Source: Candidatus Hydrogenedentota bacterium (lineage in GTDB: Bacteria > Hydrogenedentota > Hydrogenedentia > Hydrogenedentales > SLHB01). From it: a DNA stretch of 64,000 nucleotides. The notes under the pieces are model-generated. The model had not been told where the DNA came from. It made no database searches and saw only the letters and a list, made by a program, of their open reading frames with translations. The stretch lies in assembly GCA_029552745.1 (NCBI GenBank), contig JAKPDK010000172.1, positions 150,073-214,072 on the forward strand, given 5' to 3'. This document shows positions 1-11,268 of this stretch, piece after piece (position 1 is the first letter of the stretch; every line of letters begins with the position of its first letter). Position numbers and translations under genes: made by a program.

Positions 1-959
1 TCGAGTAGCTGGCGCATGCCAAGGTGTTGACTTTCCTGCACCTTTCCGCCGTACTGAATAGCGTATCCATAGAAGACTCCTACTAACCATTCCTTACCGC
101 CCCCGCGTTTGGCCGCTGCGGCAATTTCTTCAATGGCTTGAGTAGTCCCTTCTGAGTAAAACGTATAGAAATCTATGACATCCTGATAGTACTGGGGATC
201 ACGCAATAAACTGTGGTCTGTCTCTTCCCTACGCTGTCGCGATGGAATTTCTGCATCAGCAATCGAGATTTCTCGACCCCATGCTTCCTTCAGGCGGCGG
301 TCAGACTTGTATTTGCGTTTTAGAAAGTTGCGCCAAGCATCGAGAGCCACAGGGCTAAAATCACCTCTTAGATCGTCCCAAAGCCCCCAAGATTGCCACT
401 CGCCCGTGTAACCCGTGCAAATATGGATGCCCAGAACGTGAGGAGCATACGAAGAGTTGCGAATATAACGCGCGTAGGATTCAATCCACTCACATGCCGC
501 GCTTCGCCATGCTTTAGAAAACATAGACTGGGGCCCCACACTGCCGTCGTCAAAGACGACACGATCGTCGGGGTGTTTCTCCAGCCACCAGACAGGCGCA
601 GTGACATCAACACGCGGAAAGATCAAGGCATTGGGTTGTTGACGGATGATTTTAAGAAAAGGCTCGTCACAACCTTGTGGGTTAAAACCTTCCGGCGTAT
701 TGCCTATGGGCGCGGCCATCGTAAAAAAACGAATCCCCGCAGCTGCCATCTGGCTGTATTCTCGGTCGAAATCCCCTTGATGCATTAAGAAAGCCATAGG
801 GAACATGGGTTCCCGATTGACCCACACACCTGGATAACCCCGCCAATTTCGGATCTCTGCGCGGCACGCCTTGCCCTCGGCGCCATAAGAAGCCACAAAA
901 GTACCCCCCCAAAGCCCAATTAATACGATGAATACAAAAAACCTGGAAGACACAAACAA
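1..959 (-). CDS. Secreted glycoside-hydrolase-like protein (GH42-like), truncated at the window edge
   Basis: The minus frame stays open from a TTG at 959 to the window edge, giving about 319 residues without a stop. The TTG lies five bases after a strong AGGAGGTGG ribosome site, which decides the start; a GTG at 953 is the alternative. Residues 1-27 form a signal peptide (hydrophobic FFVFIVLIGLWGGTFVAS, then YGAEG). The mature part has a beta/alpha-barrel look with a motif CTGYTGEWQSWG, where the Glu could be the acid/base, followed by a stretch on the pattern W-x-n-F-L-K-R-K-Y seen in GH42 beta-galactosidase-like enzymes. The C-terminal part is outside the window, so the nucleophile cannot be checked and the substrate is unknown. 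It lies directly downstream of the solitary pilC-like gene, with a possible terminator between them. Confidence 0.7.
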   Translation of the reverse strand, partial: MFVSSRFFVFIVLIGLWGGTFVASYGAEGKACRAEIRNWRGYPGVWVNREPMFPMAFLMHQGDFDREYSQMAAAGIRFFTMAAPIGNTPEGFNPQGCDEPFLKIIRQQPNALIFPRVDVTAPVWWLEKHPDDRVVFDDGSVGPQSMFSKAWRSAACEWIESYARYIRNSSYAPHVLGIHICTGYTGEWQSWGLWDDLRGDFSPVALDAWRNFLKRKYKSDRRLKEAWGREISIADAEIPSRQRREETDHSLLRDPQYYQDVIDFYTFYSEGTTQAIEEIAAAAKRGGGKEWLVGVFYGYAIQYGGKVQESQHLGMRQLL

Positions 960-986
960 GGTTACCACCTCCTCGATGAAGAAAAA

Positions 987-1005
987 CGGGTAAGGTCGTT
1001 GCCCG
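987..1005 (-). terminator. Possible intrinsic terminator after the solitary pilC-like gene
   Basis: On the minus strand a 7-bp stem with one mismatch (CGGGCAA / TTACCCG, loop CGACC) is followed by TTTTTCTT. It sits between the stop of the pilC-like gene at 1059 and the ribosome site of the glycoside-hydrolase-like gene. The stem is short, so this is a moderate call. Confidence 0.4.
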
Positions 1006-1058
1006 ACAAACCCAAGAAGATTCTTTCTTCAAAAATTATGGAAACACGGAAAAAATGA

Positions 1059-2261
1059 CTATTGTTGGACCAAGGAGGAAAGCTGCAAGATGGGCATAAA
1101 CAAGGCGATCACAATCCCGCCCACTACAATACCCATCATCATGATAAGAATGGGTTCGATAAGACTTGTCAAACCATCGACGGCTGCTTTCACTTCTGCG
1201 TCGTAGAAGTCGGAGATCTTGGTTAGCATCTTGTCGATGGCGCCCGCCTTTTCACCGATCCCAATCATGCGAGTCACCATCGCCGGATACTCTCCGCTAC
1301 GCGCCAGGGGTTCTGCAAGGGTTTCACCCCGACGGACACAATCCCCTGCCTCCCGAATCGTCTTTGCAAATACCTCATTACCGGCGGTTCGCTCGGCGAT
1401 CTCCAAAGCGCCAAGAATAGCGACACCGCTCCGCATGAGAGTACTCAATGTGCGCGAAAAACGACTGATGGCAACTTTACGAAGAAGTTTTCCGAACACG
1501 GGCAGGCGCAATTTGATTGCGTCCAACTGATAACGCCCGGCGGGCGTCTGTGCATAAAGTCGTACCGCTATGACAGCCATCACCACCACTGCCACCACGC
1601 CAAGTGCATAAACACTGCGCAGAACCTTGCTGACGTCGATAAGTATTTGGGTAGGCACCGGCAATGCCTTGTCGAAACTGGAAAAAATCTCTTCGAATTG
1701 AGGAACAACCCAGATAATCAAACCCGCCGCAATCAAGATAATCATAGAAAACGCCACAACGGGATAGGTCATCGCCGACCTAATCCGCCGTTTCAGGTCC
1801 TCCATGGCCTCCATGTATTCGGCAAGTTGAAGCAAGACTTCACTCAGATTACCCCCCGCCTCGCCCGATGCGACGATACTGATATAAAGGTCAGTAAAAC
1901 ACCGCGGGTGCTTTCGTAGCGCCTCCGAAAAAGACTCTCCACCTTCAATATCTAAAGCTATTTCTTGGATAATCTGCCCAAAACGCGGGTCTTCCGCTTG
2001 TTCTGCTAAAATATCCAGACCCTGTAATAGGGGCAACCCCGCATCCACCACAGTGGACAATTGTCTTGTAAAGACCATAACCTCATGGGTTTTAATCTTG
2101 GGACCGTGCTTGCGCACCGAGCCGCTTCGCTCCTGGGCTCGTTCCAGAGTGAGGCCACGTCCTTGCAAAACACGCACCAAGGCTGCTTTGTTTTCCGCGC
2201 TCAGGGTGCCTTTTTGGACCTTCCCCTCGCGAGATCGTGCGACATACATATAGGTCGGCAT
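1059..2261 (-). CDS. Type II secretion/type IV pilus inner-membrane platform protein (GspF/PilC family), solitary
   Basis: This is a 400-residue GspF/PilC-family protein, the polytopic platform that couples the hexameric ATPase to the pilus or pseudopilus base. The N-terminus MPTYMYVARSREG is the usual opening of the family. Two cytoplasmic four-helix T2SSF domains lie at roughly residues 60-185 and 265-385, each followed by membrane helices, and the last helix (GIVVGGIVIALFMPIL) ends close to the C-terminus as expected. The ATG at 2261 is chosen because GAGGAGA lies nine bases upstream; the longer reading frame to 2300 overlaps the promoter. It is one of three GspF paralogues in the window, but unlike the other two it has no ATPase or pseudopilin gene beside it. 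Family is clear; which machine it serves is not. Confidence 0.9.
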   Translation of the reverse strand: MPTYMYVARSREGKVQKGTLSAENKAALVRVLQGRGLTLERAQERSGSVRKHGPKIKTHEVMVFTRQLSTVVDAGLPLLQGLDILAEQAEDPRFGQIIQEIALDIEGGESFSEALRKHPRCFTDLYISIVASGEAGGNLSEVLLQLAEYMEAMEDLKRRIRSAMTYPVVAFSMIILIAAGLIIWVVPQFEEIFSSFDKALPVPTQILIDVSKVLRSVYALGVVAVVVMAVIAVRLYAQTPAGRYQLDAIKLRLPVFGKLLRKVAISRFSRTLSTLMRSGVAILGALEIAERTAGNEVFAKTIREAGDCVRRGETLAEPLARSGEYPAMVTRMIGIGEKAGAIDKMLTKISDFYDAEVKAAVDGLTSLIEPILIMMMGIVVGGIVIALFMPILQLSSLVQQ

Positions 2262-2290
2262 AGCAATTATCTCCTCGCTTTCCCCATTTA

Positions 2291-2299
2291 AGTATACCA
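2291..2299 (-). promoter_or_regulatory. Extended -10 promoter for the solitary pilC-like gene
   Basis: On the minus strand the sequence TGG-TATACT forms an extended -10 element about 30 bases before the ATG at 2261. Upstream is a T-rich tract (eight T, plus-strand A at 2311-2318) but no good -35, as is usual for extended -10 promoters. Confidence 0.5.
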
Positions 2300-2369
2300 A
2301 AACTCTTTACAAAAAAAATAATTTAACTTCAATAGGTCATCCGCTAAAATTGGTTAGTTGGATTCCTTC

Positions 2370-2394
2370 CATAATACAGCCAGTTCGTATTATG
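2370..2394. promoter_or_regulatory. Inverted repeat, possible operator of the FAD oxidoreductase gene
   Basis: CATAATAC and GTATTATG are perfect 8-bp inverted arms separated by nine bases. The element lies between the two divergent genes, about 70 bases upstream of the oxidoreductase ATG at 2463. Size and symmetry suit a dimeric transcription factor, but no regulator gene is adjacent. Its -10-like CATAAT and TATTAT sequences could also be promoter parts. Confidence 0.45.
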
Positions 2395-2462
2395 ACAAAC
2401 ACAGGGCGCTGTTTGTGCAAGAACAGAACTCGCCAAAACCCATAAAAGAAAGAAGTGGTTCT

Positions 2463-3896
2463 ATGCAACGTGAAGGCCGAACCCCGCTCGCAGACGCTCC
2501 CTGCTGTTGGACAGAGCCCGAAAAAAGGATCCCCGTTATAGGAGAATATGACGTGGTAGTCGCCGGAGGAGGACCTGCCGGATGTGCAGCGGCTCTTGCT
2601 GCGGCACGCCACGGTGCAAAGACCCTGTTAGTCGAAAAGGCAGGTTATCTCGGAGGGGCTCCGGTGACACAGTTGGTTGCCGCCATCCTGAGTAATAACG
2701 GCGTTGATTTTCAGGGGGTTTGGCACGAATTCATGACTTGCATGAAAGCGCAAGGAGCCGTAGAACTGGGCAGATTTTCTGACCAAGGTACTCCGTTCAG
2801 AGGAACGCTCGATCCAGAAAGGGTAAAATTCGTTTGGGAAAGTTTATTATTTGCAGCGGGGGTAGATGTGCTGTTTCACGCTCTCGTTTGCGGCGCCTTC
2901 GCAGAAGGGACGGGTCTTAAGGGGATAGTAGTAGAGACTTTGGGGGGAAGGTGCGCCATTCGTGGAAAATGTTTTATTGATTGCACTGGAGACGGGGCTT
3001 TGGCGGCGGCAGCGGGGGTGCCATGGGAACAAGGAGATGGAACCCATAAGTACGCTATGGCGCTGACGAAAGTGTTTCGTCTCGGAAACGTGTACGATCT
3101 TGATGAGCCCCTGGATGAGCATGAAAAAGCCCGCATCGAAGACCACTGGCGAAAAGCATGTGCCGAAGGCGAGTTCTCGAGTCCCGTCATCACCTCGGGA
3201 AGGGTGTTAAGCTACGCCAAAAATCTCCGATGGGCGTTACCTTCATATAGAAAAGAACTTATGTTGATTACCAGCCGTGTGCTTGAGGTAAATCCACTCG
3301 ACCCATGGGAAATCTCCGACGCGGAAAAAGAAGGCAGAGAACAAGCCCGACAAGTTGCCGACTTCTATAGGCGTTACGTAGACCGGTGCAAACACGCCTA
3401 TCTTTTGGACACCTCCAATCAAATCGGTATACGCTCCTCCCGCCGGATCAAAGGAATGTACCGAGTCACCGCAGAGGATGTAATCGAGTTCCACAAGTAC
3501 TCGGATGGCATTGCAAAAGGTTCTTGGGATATCGACGTTTGGCCTGCAGATAATTACACTGCATCGCCTGTTGATCGTTCCTCACCTGAGTACCAGGCAC
3601 GAAGAAAACGCTTAATCGAGAAAAGGGAGTATTATGACATTCGTTATGGCGCCTTACTTGCCGACAGACTCGATAATCTCCTGGTAGCTGGAAGGTGCTT
3701 GTCTGCTGACCATATTGCCCAGTCATCGCTGCGCATACAACAGACATGCATGTCAACAGGACAGGCCGCCGGCAGCGCCGCCGCCTTAAGTCTTATCGAA
3801 AAGACGACCCCACGCAAACTGGACGTGAACAAACTGATTCAAACCTTGGATACCGACAGAAAAGCTATCTCCCCGGCATTCGATTTTCTGATGTAG
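2463..3896 (+). CDS. FAD-dependent oxidoreductase (FAD_oxidored family)
   Basis: The product (477 residues from the ATG at 2463) carries an N-terminal Rossmann dinucleotide-binding motif, VVVAGGGPAGCAAALAAA, followed by an acidic residue ending the second strand (LLVEKAGYLGG). The C-terminal motif NLLVAGRCLSADHIAQSSLR with a later GQAAGSAAAL is the conserved second FAD-contact region of the FAD_oxidored family (PF12831), whose members are often found in sugar or polyol catabolism. The substrate cannot be told from sequence. The frame stays open to a TTG at 2358, but that start has no ribosome site and would span the inverted repeat; AAGAAGTGG precedes the ATG at 2463. No signal peptide is visible, so it is probably cytoplasmic. 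It converges with pfkA, 44 bases away. Confidence 0.85.
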   Translation: MQREGRTPLADAPCCWTEPEKRIPVIGEYDVVVAGGGPAGCAAALAAARHGAKTLLVEKAGYLGGAPVTQLVAAILSNNGVDFQGVWHEFMTCMKAQGAVELGRFSDQGTPFRGTLDPERVKFVWESLLFAAGVDVLFHALVCGAFAEGTGLKGIVVETLGGRCAIRGKCFIDCTGDGALAAAAGVPWEQGDGTHKYAMALTKVFRLGNVYDLDEPLDEHEKARIEDHWRKACAEGEFSSPVITSGRVLSYAKNLRWALPSYRKELMLITSRVLEVNPLDPWEISDAEKEGREQARQVADFYRRYVDRCKHAYLLDTSNQIGIRSSRRIKGMYRVTAEDVIEFHKYSDGIAKGSWDIDVWPADNYTASPVDRSSPEYQARRKRLIEKREYYDIRYGALLADRLDNLLVAGRCLSADHIAQSSLRIQQTCMSTGQAAGSAAALSLIEKTTPRKLDVNKLIQTLDTDRKAISPAFDFLM

Positions 3897-3940
3897 TAAG
3901 AGAAGTCCCTGACCAACGCAAAAAAAGAAGGCTTGAAAAA

Positions 3941-7101
<3,161 letters not shown>

Positions 7102-7139
7102 TGGAAAACGCTTTCAGACTCGTACACAACCTGGTCTGT

Positions 7140-7769
7140 TTAGTATACCAACCAAGATTCTCCAGAGAGAAACGGGTTTTGACGACGTTCCTGACCGACC
7201 GTTGTAACTTTACCATGGCCAGGATAAATAACTGTCTCATCCGAAAGATTTAGCAATTTTGTTCTTATAGAGGTGAGAAGCTGGGAATGGTCTCCACCAG
7301 GGAGATCTGTCCTACCAACACTTCCAGCAAACAAAACATCCCCTACAAAAGCGTTGTTTTGTGCCAGCAATGTAATGTGTCCGGGAGAATGTCCTGGTGT
7401 ATGACAGACTTCGAACACGACGGAACCTACGGAAACCGTATCGCCCTCGTCTAGGAAAACGTCCGGCATCGGTGATTCAGGGAAAAACACGCCAAACATG
7501 AGACCCTGCTCTTTCACCCTTTGCAAGAGCGGCAAATCGGCTTGGTGCATGGCAAGTTTCGCCCCGGTCAAACGCCGCAGTTCAGCGTTTCCACCGCAAT
7601 GATCACAATGGCCATGCGTGTTTACTATCAGACTGACCGAAACCCCCTGAATCGCTTCCAATAACCCCGGCGTCACGTCACCCGGGTCGATAACGATTGC
7701 CTCATTTTCACTGCGCACCACATAGCAATTTGTTACAAAAGGAGTGACGGGTATGGTGACGATGTCCAC
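7140..7769 (-). CDS. Metallo-beta-lactamase-fold hydrolase (glyoxalase II-like)
   Basis: This is a 209-residue single-domain member of the metallo-beta-lactamase superfamily. The metal motif H-x-H-x-D-H is at residues 52-57 (THGHCDHCGG), the third-ligand His is in GHSPGHI, the bridging Asp is in FVGDVLF and the last His is in YPGHGK, so the binuclear site is complete. Length and the GHSPGH and VGRTDLPGGD motifs match the small glyoxalase II-like (YcbL-type) hydrolases, which cleave thioesters such as S-lactoylglutathione; the true substrate is unknown. Translation starts at GTG 7769 after AGGGG. It is the first gene of a probable operon with the LysM gene 38 bases downstream and pfkA, which would fit methylglyoxal detoxification beside glycolysis; that link is inference. 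Confidence 0.88.
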   Translation of the reverse strand: MDIVTIPVTPFVTNCYVVRSENEAIVIDPGDVTPGLLEAIQGVSVSLIVNTHGHCDHCGGNAELRRLTGAKLAMHQADLPLLQRVKEQGLMFGVFFPESPMPDVFLDEGDTVSVGSVVFEVCHTPGHSPGHITLLAQNNAFVGDVLFAGSVGRTDLPGGDHSQLLTSIRTKLLNLSDETVIYPGHGKVTTVGQERRQNPFLSGESWLVY

Positions 7770-7802
7770 AGTTATCCCCTCATTTCTAACTCTAAACGAT
7801 TC

Positions 7803-7830
7803 ATCTTAACACATTTCGAAAACAATCCAA
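7803..7830 (-). promoter_or_regulatory. Putative sigma-70 promoter of the hydrolase-LysM-pfkA operon
   Basis: Reading the minus strand, TTGGAT is followed after 16 bases by TAAGAT. The elements lie 34-61 bases upstream of the GTG at 7769. Neither hexamer is consensus, so confidence is moderate. Confidence 0.4.
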
Positions 7831-7919
7831 ATATGCATAAGGATACTGGTTTTACCAAAAGGACTCTCATACAATATGGCTGTAGTTAAGTCTTCAGACT
7901 CGATTTTGTAGGGAAACGT

Positions 7920-8108
7920 TCAGGGCGAGTGAGCTTTGGGACTTCTTTCTGCCCCACAAGATGGACACACCATACGTCCGTCAGGAGTCGAGACAGCTTT
8001 TGAACCGCACGTGCCCCCAATCAAGCATTTGCCTTTCAAAAAATAACCAATGGACATCCCCAGAAAAACAAGGACAAAAACAAGAGCGCTAATCAACAAT
8101 GTCGCCAT
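7920..8108 (-). CDS. NqrM-like small membrane protein with four cysteines
   Basis: The 62-residue product has one N-terminal membrane helix (residues 2-24, ending GYFLKGK) and four cysteines at 28, 34, 48 and 51 in the arrangement C-x5-C-x13-C-x2-C. The architecture, size and the GGTCG...CPSCG motifs resemble NqrM, the small protein thought to deliver iron to the Na+-translocating NADH:quinone oxidoreductase. No nqr genes are in the window, so the partner cannot be confirmed. The ATG at 8108 is preferred over the GTG at 8120 because GTGAAAGG lies just upstream of it. An alternative reading is a generic membrane-anchored zinc ribbon. Confidence 0.65.
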   Translation of the reverse strand: MATLLISALVFVLVFLGMSIGYFLKGKCLIGGTCGSKAVSTPDGRMVCPSCGAERSPKAHSP

Positions 8109-8185
8109 GATGCCTTTCACCTTTATTTAAAGAAGAACAATTTTCGCGCCTAAAACTACACCCCAAATGTTTTCCATACGGCATG

Positions 8186-8198
8186 TGTTACAATTATA
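8186..8198. promoter_or_regulatory. Overlapping divergent -10 elements
   Basis: The minus strand carries a perfect TATAAT (8193-8198) that would serve the NqrM-like gene. The plus strand carries TGT-TACAAT (8186-8194), an extended -10 that could serve the Cse60-like gene about 150 bases downstream. The rest of the 235-base intergenic region is AT-rich with no other feature except the small palindrome at 8306. Confidence 0.4.
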
Positions 8199-8305
8199 TA
8201 GTGGACTTTTGTTAAAGAAGGGTTGTATACCAACAGTTTTTCAAACCCATTGCTATTCATAACTTAACGAAAAACATGGCAAAAGAATTTTTCATTCAGT
8301 TTGTA

Positions 8306-8319
8306 GCTAAAACTTTAGC
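8306..8319. promoter_or_regulatory. 14-base palindrome upstream of the Cse60-like gene
   Basis: GCTAAA-AC-TTTAGC is a perfect 6-bp dyad with a two-base centre, 24 bases before the ATG at 8344 and just ahead of the GAGGAGG ribosome site. It could be a small operator or a weak leader hairpin. Confidence 0.3.
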
Positions 8320-8343
8320 ACGAATTTGAAAGAGGAGGCGAAG

Positions 8344-8547
8344 ATGATATTTGTTAAGAGTTTCAAGGGCTACGAAGACAAAGTAGCAGATATGGACGCT
8401 GAGGTGAACAAATGGATACTGCAAAACCGAGTGGATGTGGTTGGAGTCCAAACTGCCTTGAGTCACGAGCGTGACGGAGGCAGCCGTATGCACTCAGGTG
8501 ACCTAATCTATACCATCTTATATCGCAGTAACGCACCGATAGCATGA
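8344..8547 (+). CDS. Small Cse60-like protein
   Basis: This 67-residue protein starts at ATG 8344, seven bases after an excellent GAGGAGG ribosome site; the longer frame from 8326 would swallow that site. Residues 1-35 (MIFVKSFKGYEDKVADMDAE...) and the ending DLIYTILYR resemble the Cse60/DUF2758 small proteins, which open with a strand, a helix of the E-x-x-V-N-x-W/F-L type and close with a Y-x-x-x-I-x-Y-R strand. Members occur far beyond spore-formers and their role is unknown. No signal peptide or membrane helix is visible. It converges on the NamZ fusion gene, whose stop is eight bases away on the other strand. Confidence 0.6.
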   Translation: MIFVKSFKGYEDKVADMDAEVNKWILQNRVDVVGVQTALSHERDGGSRMHSGDLIYTILYRSNAPIA

Positions 8548-8554
8548 GGCTTTT

Positions 8555-10789
8555 TCAAGAGTATAGTCGCGGCAACAAAGGGACCAAACGTTCGAGGTCC
8601 TTCTCAAAGGACGCCACTATCATTGACGGCGTTTCACCCCGTTCGATGCTGTGTCTCAACTCATCCGTACCTGCAAGGGTATCAAAAAAGGCTGCCGTGT
8701 CCCAGGCGAATTCCGATGGGTGAACCTTCTTGAAGGCGCAAAGCAAGGCAACACCGACTCGAAAGGGCCTGAAGGCGATTCTGTCGGTAACTCGTATGTG
8801 TATGCCACGACAAGCCTTCCCCTCATAACGGGGGTGGGATGCCTTCCCAGGAATGCTCTTGGGGACGTACTCAGTGGGCTCCATTTCACATCCCTCCCGA
8901 TCTTGTTCGGAGACAGCGTTGATAACCTTCTCGGGAGATACCCAGGGGGCGCCGATGACTTGAAACGGCATGTCTGTTCCTCTGCCCTCATTCAAATTAA
9001 CCGCTTCGAAAAGACAGGTTCCCACATACACCAACGCAGTTTCGGGAGACGGGATATTCGGTGATGGGGCCACCCAAGGAAGAGAACATGCCTCAAAGAA
9101 AAGTCCCCGCCGCCAATTATCAAGGGACAATACATCCACTTTAACTGCTTGTTTCTCCCCAGACTGTTTCGCGAACCATAACGCAATTTCACCCATAGTC
9201 ATACTATGGCGAACAGGCACCTCTCCCCAACAAACGGGCGAACCTGTCTTTGTGGCAACAGGTCCTTCCACGAGAGTTCCCCCAATCGGATTAGGACGGT
9301 CAAGAATAAGCACGGGTTTGCGTGCACTGCGGCAAGCCTCCATACATGCTTTCATTGTCGCGGCATACGTGTAGTACCTTGCGCCGACGTCCTGCAAATC
9401 CACCACAAGAACATCTATTTGAGCCAACTCGTCCTGAGATGGTGCCTTTCGTTCTCCCATTAGGCTAATGATAGGAATCTCGCCTTGTTCGGATTTCACC
9501 GGTTCACCCGCTTCCGCTTGCCCACGCAAGCCATGTTCGGGACTGTATAGAAAACGCAACGAGACGTCTCGGGCAAAACGAAATACCTCTTGGATGGGGC
9601 GATTCAGTTGGTCGACCGCGGCATGATGGGTCAAAAGCGCCACGCGTTTGCCCCGCAGCGGGGCGAACTCAACCCGCAAAAGTCTGTCCAAACCTGTGTG
9701 AACGGCGGATTCATCGGGGTAGAACAACTCGGCTACTTTATCATGAAAACGTCTACGAAGTTCTTCGTTATTTCTGTTTTTGCGACTTGGATGACAGGTA
9801 TTGCTCAAAAGGATCACGAAAAGACCCTTTTTTCTGTCTATCCAAAGCGATGTGCCCGTCCAACCGGAATGACCAAACGCCATCCTCGAGGGCAGGTAAC
9901 CTTCACTGCCACTTCCCCATGGGTCAAGTTGCCAGCCCAACCCTTGCCACGGGTAGTATGGAACCTGCCCCAGCCGCGTCATCTCGCCCAAGGTCGTGCT
10001 TGAAAAGATTTTTCCATGAAGGAGCGCTTGGCAAAACCGTGCCAGATCATCGACGGTGCTAAACAGCCCGGCATGCCCTGCCACGCCCCCAACGGCGTAT
10101 GCGTTCTCGTCATGGACTTCTCCGATCAAAAGTTTGTCCCGCCAGGGACATTGTTCGGTAGCCGCACACCGATGTTTTAACTCCGGAGAAGGATTAAAGC
10201 CAGTAGACGACATGCCGAGGGGACGAAATATTTTCTCCGTGCAAAATACATCCAGACGATTCTGAGTCACGAGTTCTATCGCCCTGCCTAAAACGATAAA
10301 GCCCAAATCAGAGTACCGCCGTCGTGTCCCTGGTTGGCTATCCAGCCCTCGCTCGGAAATCCGTTGAATCATCTCGGTAACAGAACTCGTCTCCTTATAC
10401 AAAGGCAGGCTACTTGGCAAACCGGCGGTATGAGTCAACAAATGACGAAAAGTGATCTCTCGAAAAGAGGGTATCGGCAGGTACTTGAAGATAGATTCAT
10501 CCAGATCGAGCGCGCCCTCCTGCCAGAGAAACAACGCCCCTGTACTGGTCGCAAGAACCTTGGTCAACGACGCAAGGTCGTATATCGTTTCCCTATCTGC
10601 TGTTTGTGCCGTCGGAATCAGCGTTCTAAAACCCACCGCCCCGCAAAACAGCGTTTCTTCGGCGGTACCAACCAGCGCAACCGCCCCAGGACTTTTCGAT
10701 GCCTGAACCGCATTCTGTAACGCCGAAGAGAGCACTGCTGTCATGTATTCTCTGTCCACTGATACGTTCCACTCACTCGCTGAAGCCAT
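8555..10789 (-). CDS. Fusion of a serine beta-lactamase-fold hydrolase and an exo-beta-N-acetylmuramidase NamZ (DUF1343) domain
   Basis: Two enzymes are joined in one 744-residue chain. Residues about 15-350 are a class C beta-lactamase/esterase-like domain with the S-x-x-K motif SLTK (residues 74-77), a Tyr motif RYSDLGF and the HSG motif HSGWTG. Residues about 375-744 are a NamZ-type domain with SPEHGLRG, VVDLQDVGARYYTYA and LILDRPNPIGGTLVEGP, all hallmarks of that family. NamZ removes terminal N-acetylmuramic acid from peptidoglycan fragments, and the beta-lactamase-fold part may act on muropeptides or esters, so cell-wall recycling is likely. The start is uncertain: ATG 10789 has no clear ribosome site, while ATG 10906 has GTGAGG upstream but adds 39 residues unlike a signal peptide. 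With either start no export signal is evident. Confidence 0.88.
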   Translation of the reverse strand: MASASEWNVSVDREYMTAVLSSALQNAVQASKSPGAVALVGTAEETLFCGAVGFRTLIPTAQTADRETIYDLASLTKVLATSTGALFLWQEGALDLDESIFKYLPIPSFREITFRHLLTHTAGLPSSLPLYKETSSVTEMIQRISERGLDSQPGTRRRYSDLGFIVLGRAIELVTQNRLDVFCTEKIFRPLGMSSTGFNPSPELKHRCAATEQCPWRDKLLIGEVHDENAYAVGGVAGHAGLFSTVDDLARFCQALLHGKIFSSTTLGEMTRLGQVPYYPWQGLGWQLDPWGSGSEGYLPSRMAFGHSGWTGTSLWIDRKKGLFVILLSNTCHPSRKNRNNEELRRRFHDKVAELFYPDESAVHTGLDRLLRVEFAPLRGKRVALLTHHAAVDQLNRPIQEVFRFARDVSLRFLYSPEHGLRGQAEAGEPVKSEQGEIPIISLMGERKAPSQDELAQIDVLVVDLQDVGARYYTYAATMKACMEACRSARKPVLILDRPNPIGGTLVEGPVATKTGSPVCWGEVPVRHSMTMGEIALWFAKQSGEKQAVKVDVLSLDNWRRGLFFEACSLPWVAPSPNIPSPETALVYVGTCLFEAVNLNEGRGTDMPFQVIGAPWVSPEKVINAVSEQDREGCEMEPTEYVPKSIPGKASHPRYEGKACRGIHIRVTDRIAFRPFRVGVALLCAFKKVHPSEFAWDTAAFFDTLAGTDELRHSIERGETPSMIVASFEKDLERLVPLLPRLYS

Positions 10790-10947
10790 CGTATTACTGC
10801 AAAACGTTTTGGAGTTATGCCCTCTTTGTCCTGCAGACACAAATATGATAGATTCTATAGGGTTTCTAGACTCAAATACAGATTCCGGAAAAAAAGGGAA
10901 TACCATGAGTGGGCCTCACGCCCAAAAACAGCAAAGGGAAATGGTGT

Positions 10948-11268
10948 ATGGCTGACGATATTAAAGGATTCTTCTCCGAGTTGGAACAGCGAATTGACCC
11001 GAAACGCACGGCAGGAATCACCGCCGTCTTTCAGTTTATTATCACGGGAGATGAAAGTGGGGAATGGTTTGTGGAGTTTGCCGATGGGGTTCCCTCGGTA
11101 CAACAAGGTACACATGAAAATCCTAATCTCAGCCTCATGGTCGACGGGAAAGACTGGCTCGACATCGTAAACGGAAAACAGAACGCTCAAGTGGCTTTTC
11201 TCACTGGAAAACTAAAATTACGCGGAGACCTTGCGTTAGCGATGAAAGTTCAAAGTCTCTTGGGATGA
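10948..11268 (+). CDS. SCP2 sterol-binding domain protein
   Basis: This 106-residue protein is a complete stand-alone SCP2 domain. It opens with a helix (DDIKGFFSELEQRID), then strands GITAVFQFIITGDESGEWFVEF, and has the family's characteristic D-W-x-x-I-x-x-G-K-x-x-x-x-x-x-F-L-x-G-K-L-K-x-x-G-D pattern (DWLDIVNGKQNAQVAFLTGK). SCP2 domains bind lipids or other hydrophobic ligands; bacterial single-domain members have no settled role. The ATG at 10948 follows AAAGGGA; the frame is open upstream to a TTG but without support. Its stop overlaps the ATG of the next gene by four bases (ATGA), so both are probably co-translated. Confidence 0.88.
   Translation: MADDIKGFFSELEQRIDPKRTAGITAVFQFIITGDESGEWFVEFADGVPSVQQGTHENPNLSLMVDGKDWLDIVNGKQNAQVAFLTGKLKLRGDLALAMKVQSLLG

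Noticed and set aside
393..788. 131-codon plus-strand open frame at the left end
   Set aside because: The minus strand has a longer continuous frame with signal peptide and strong ribosome site that runs off the window.
682..1032. 116-codon minus-strand frame in the left-end gene
   Set aside because: A different minus frame holds the signal peptide and enzyme-like sequence; this one is Cys/Arg/Trp-rich and out of phase.
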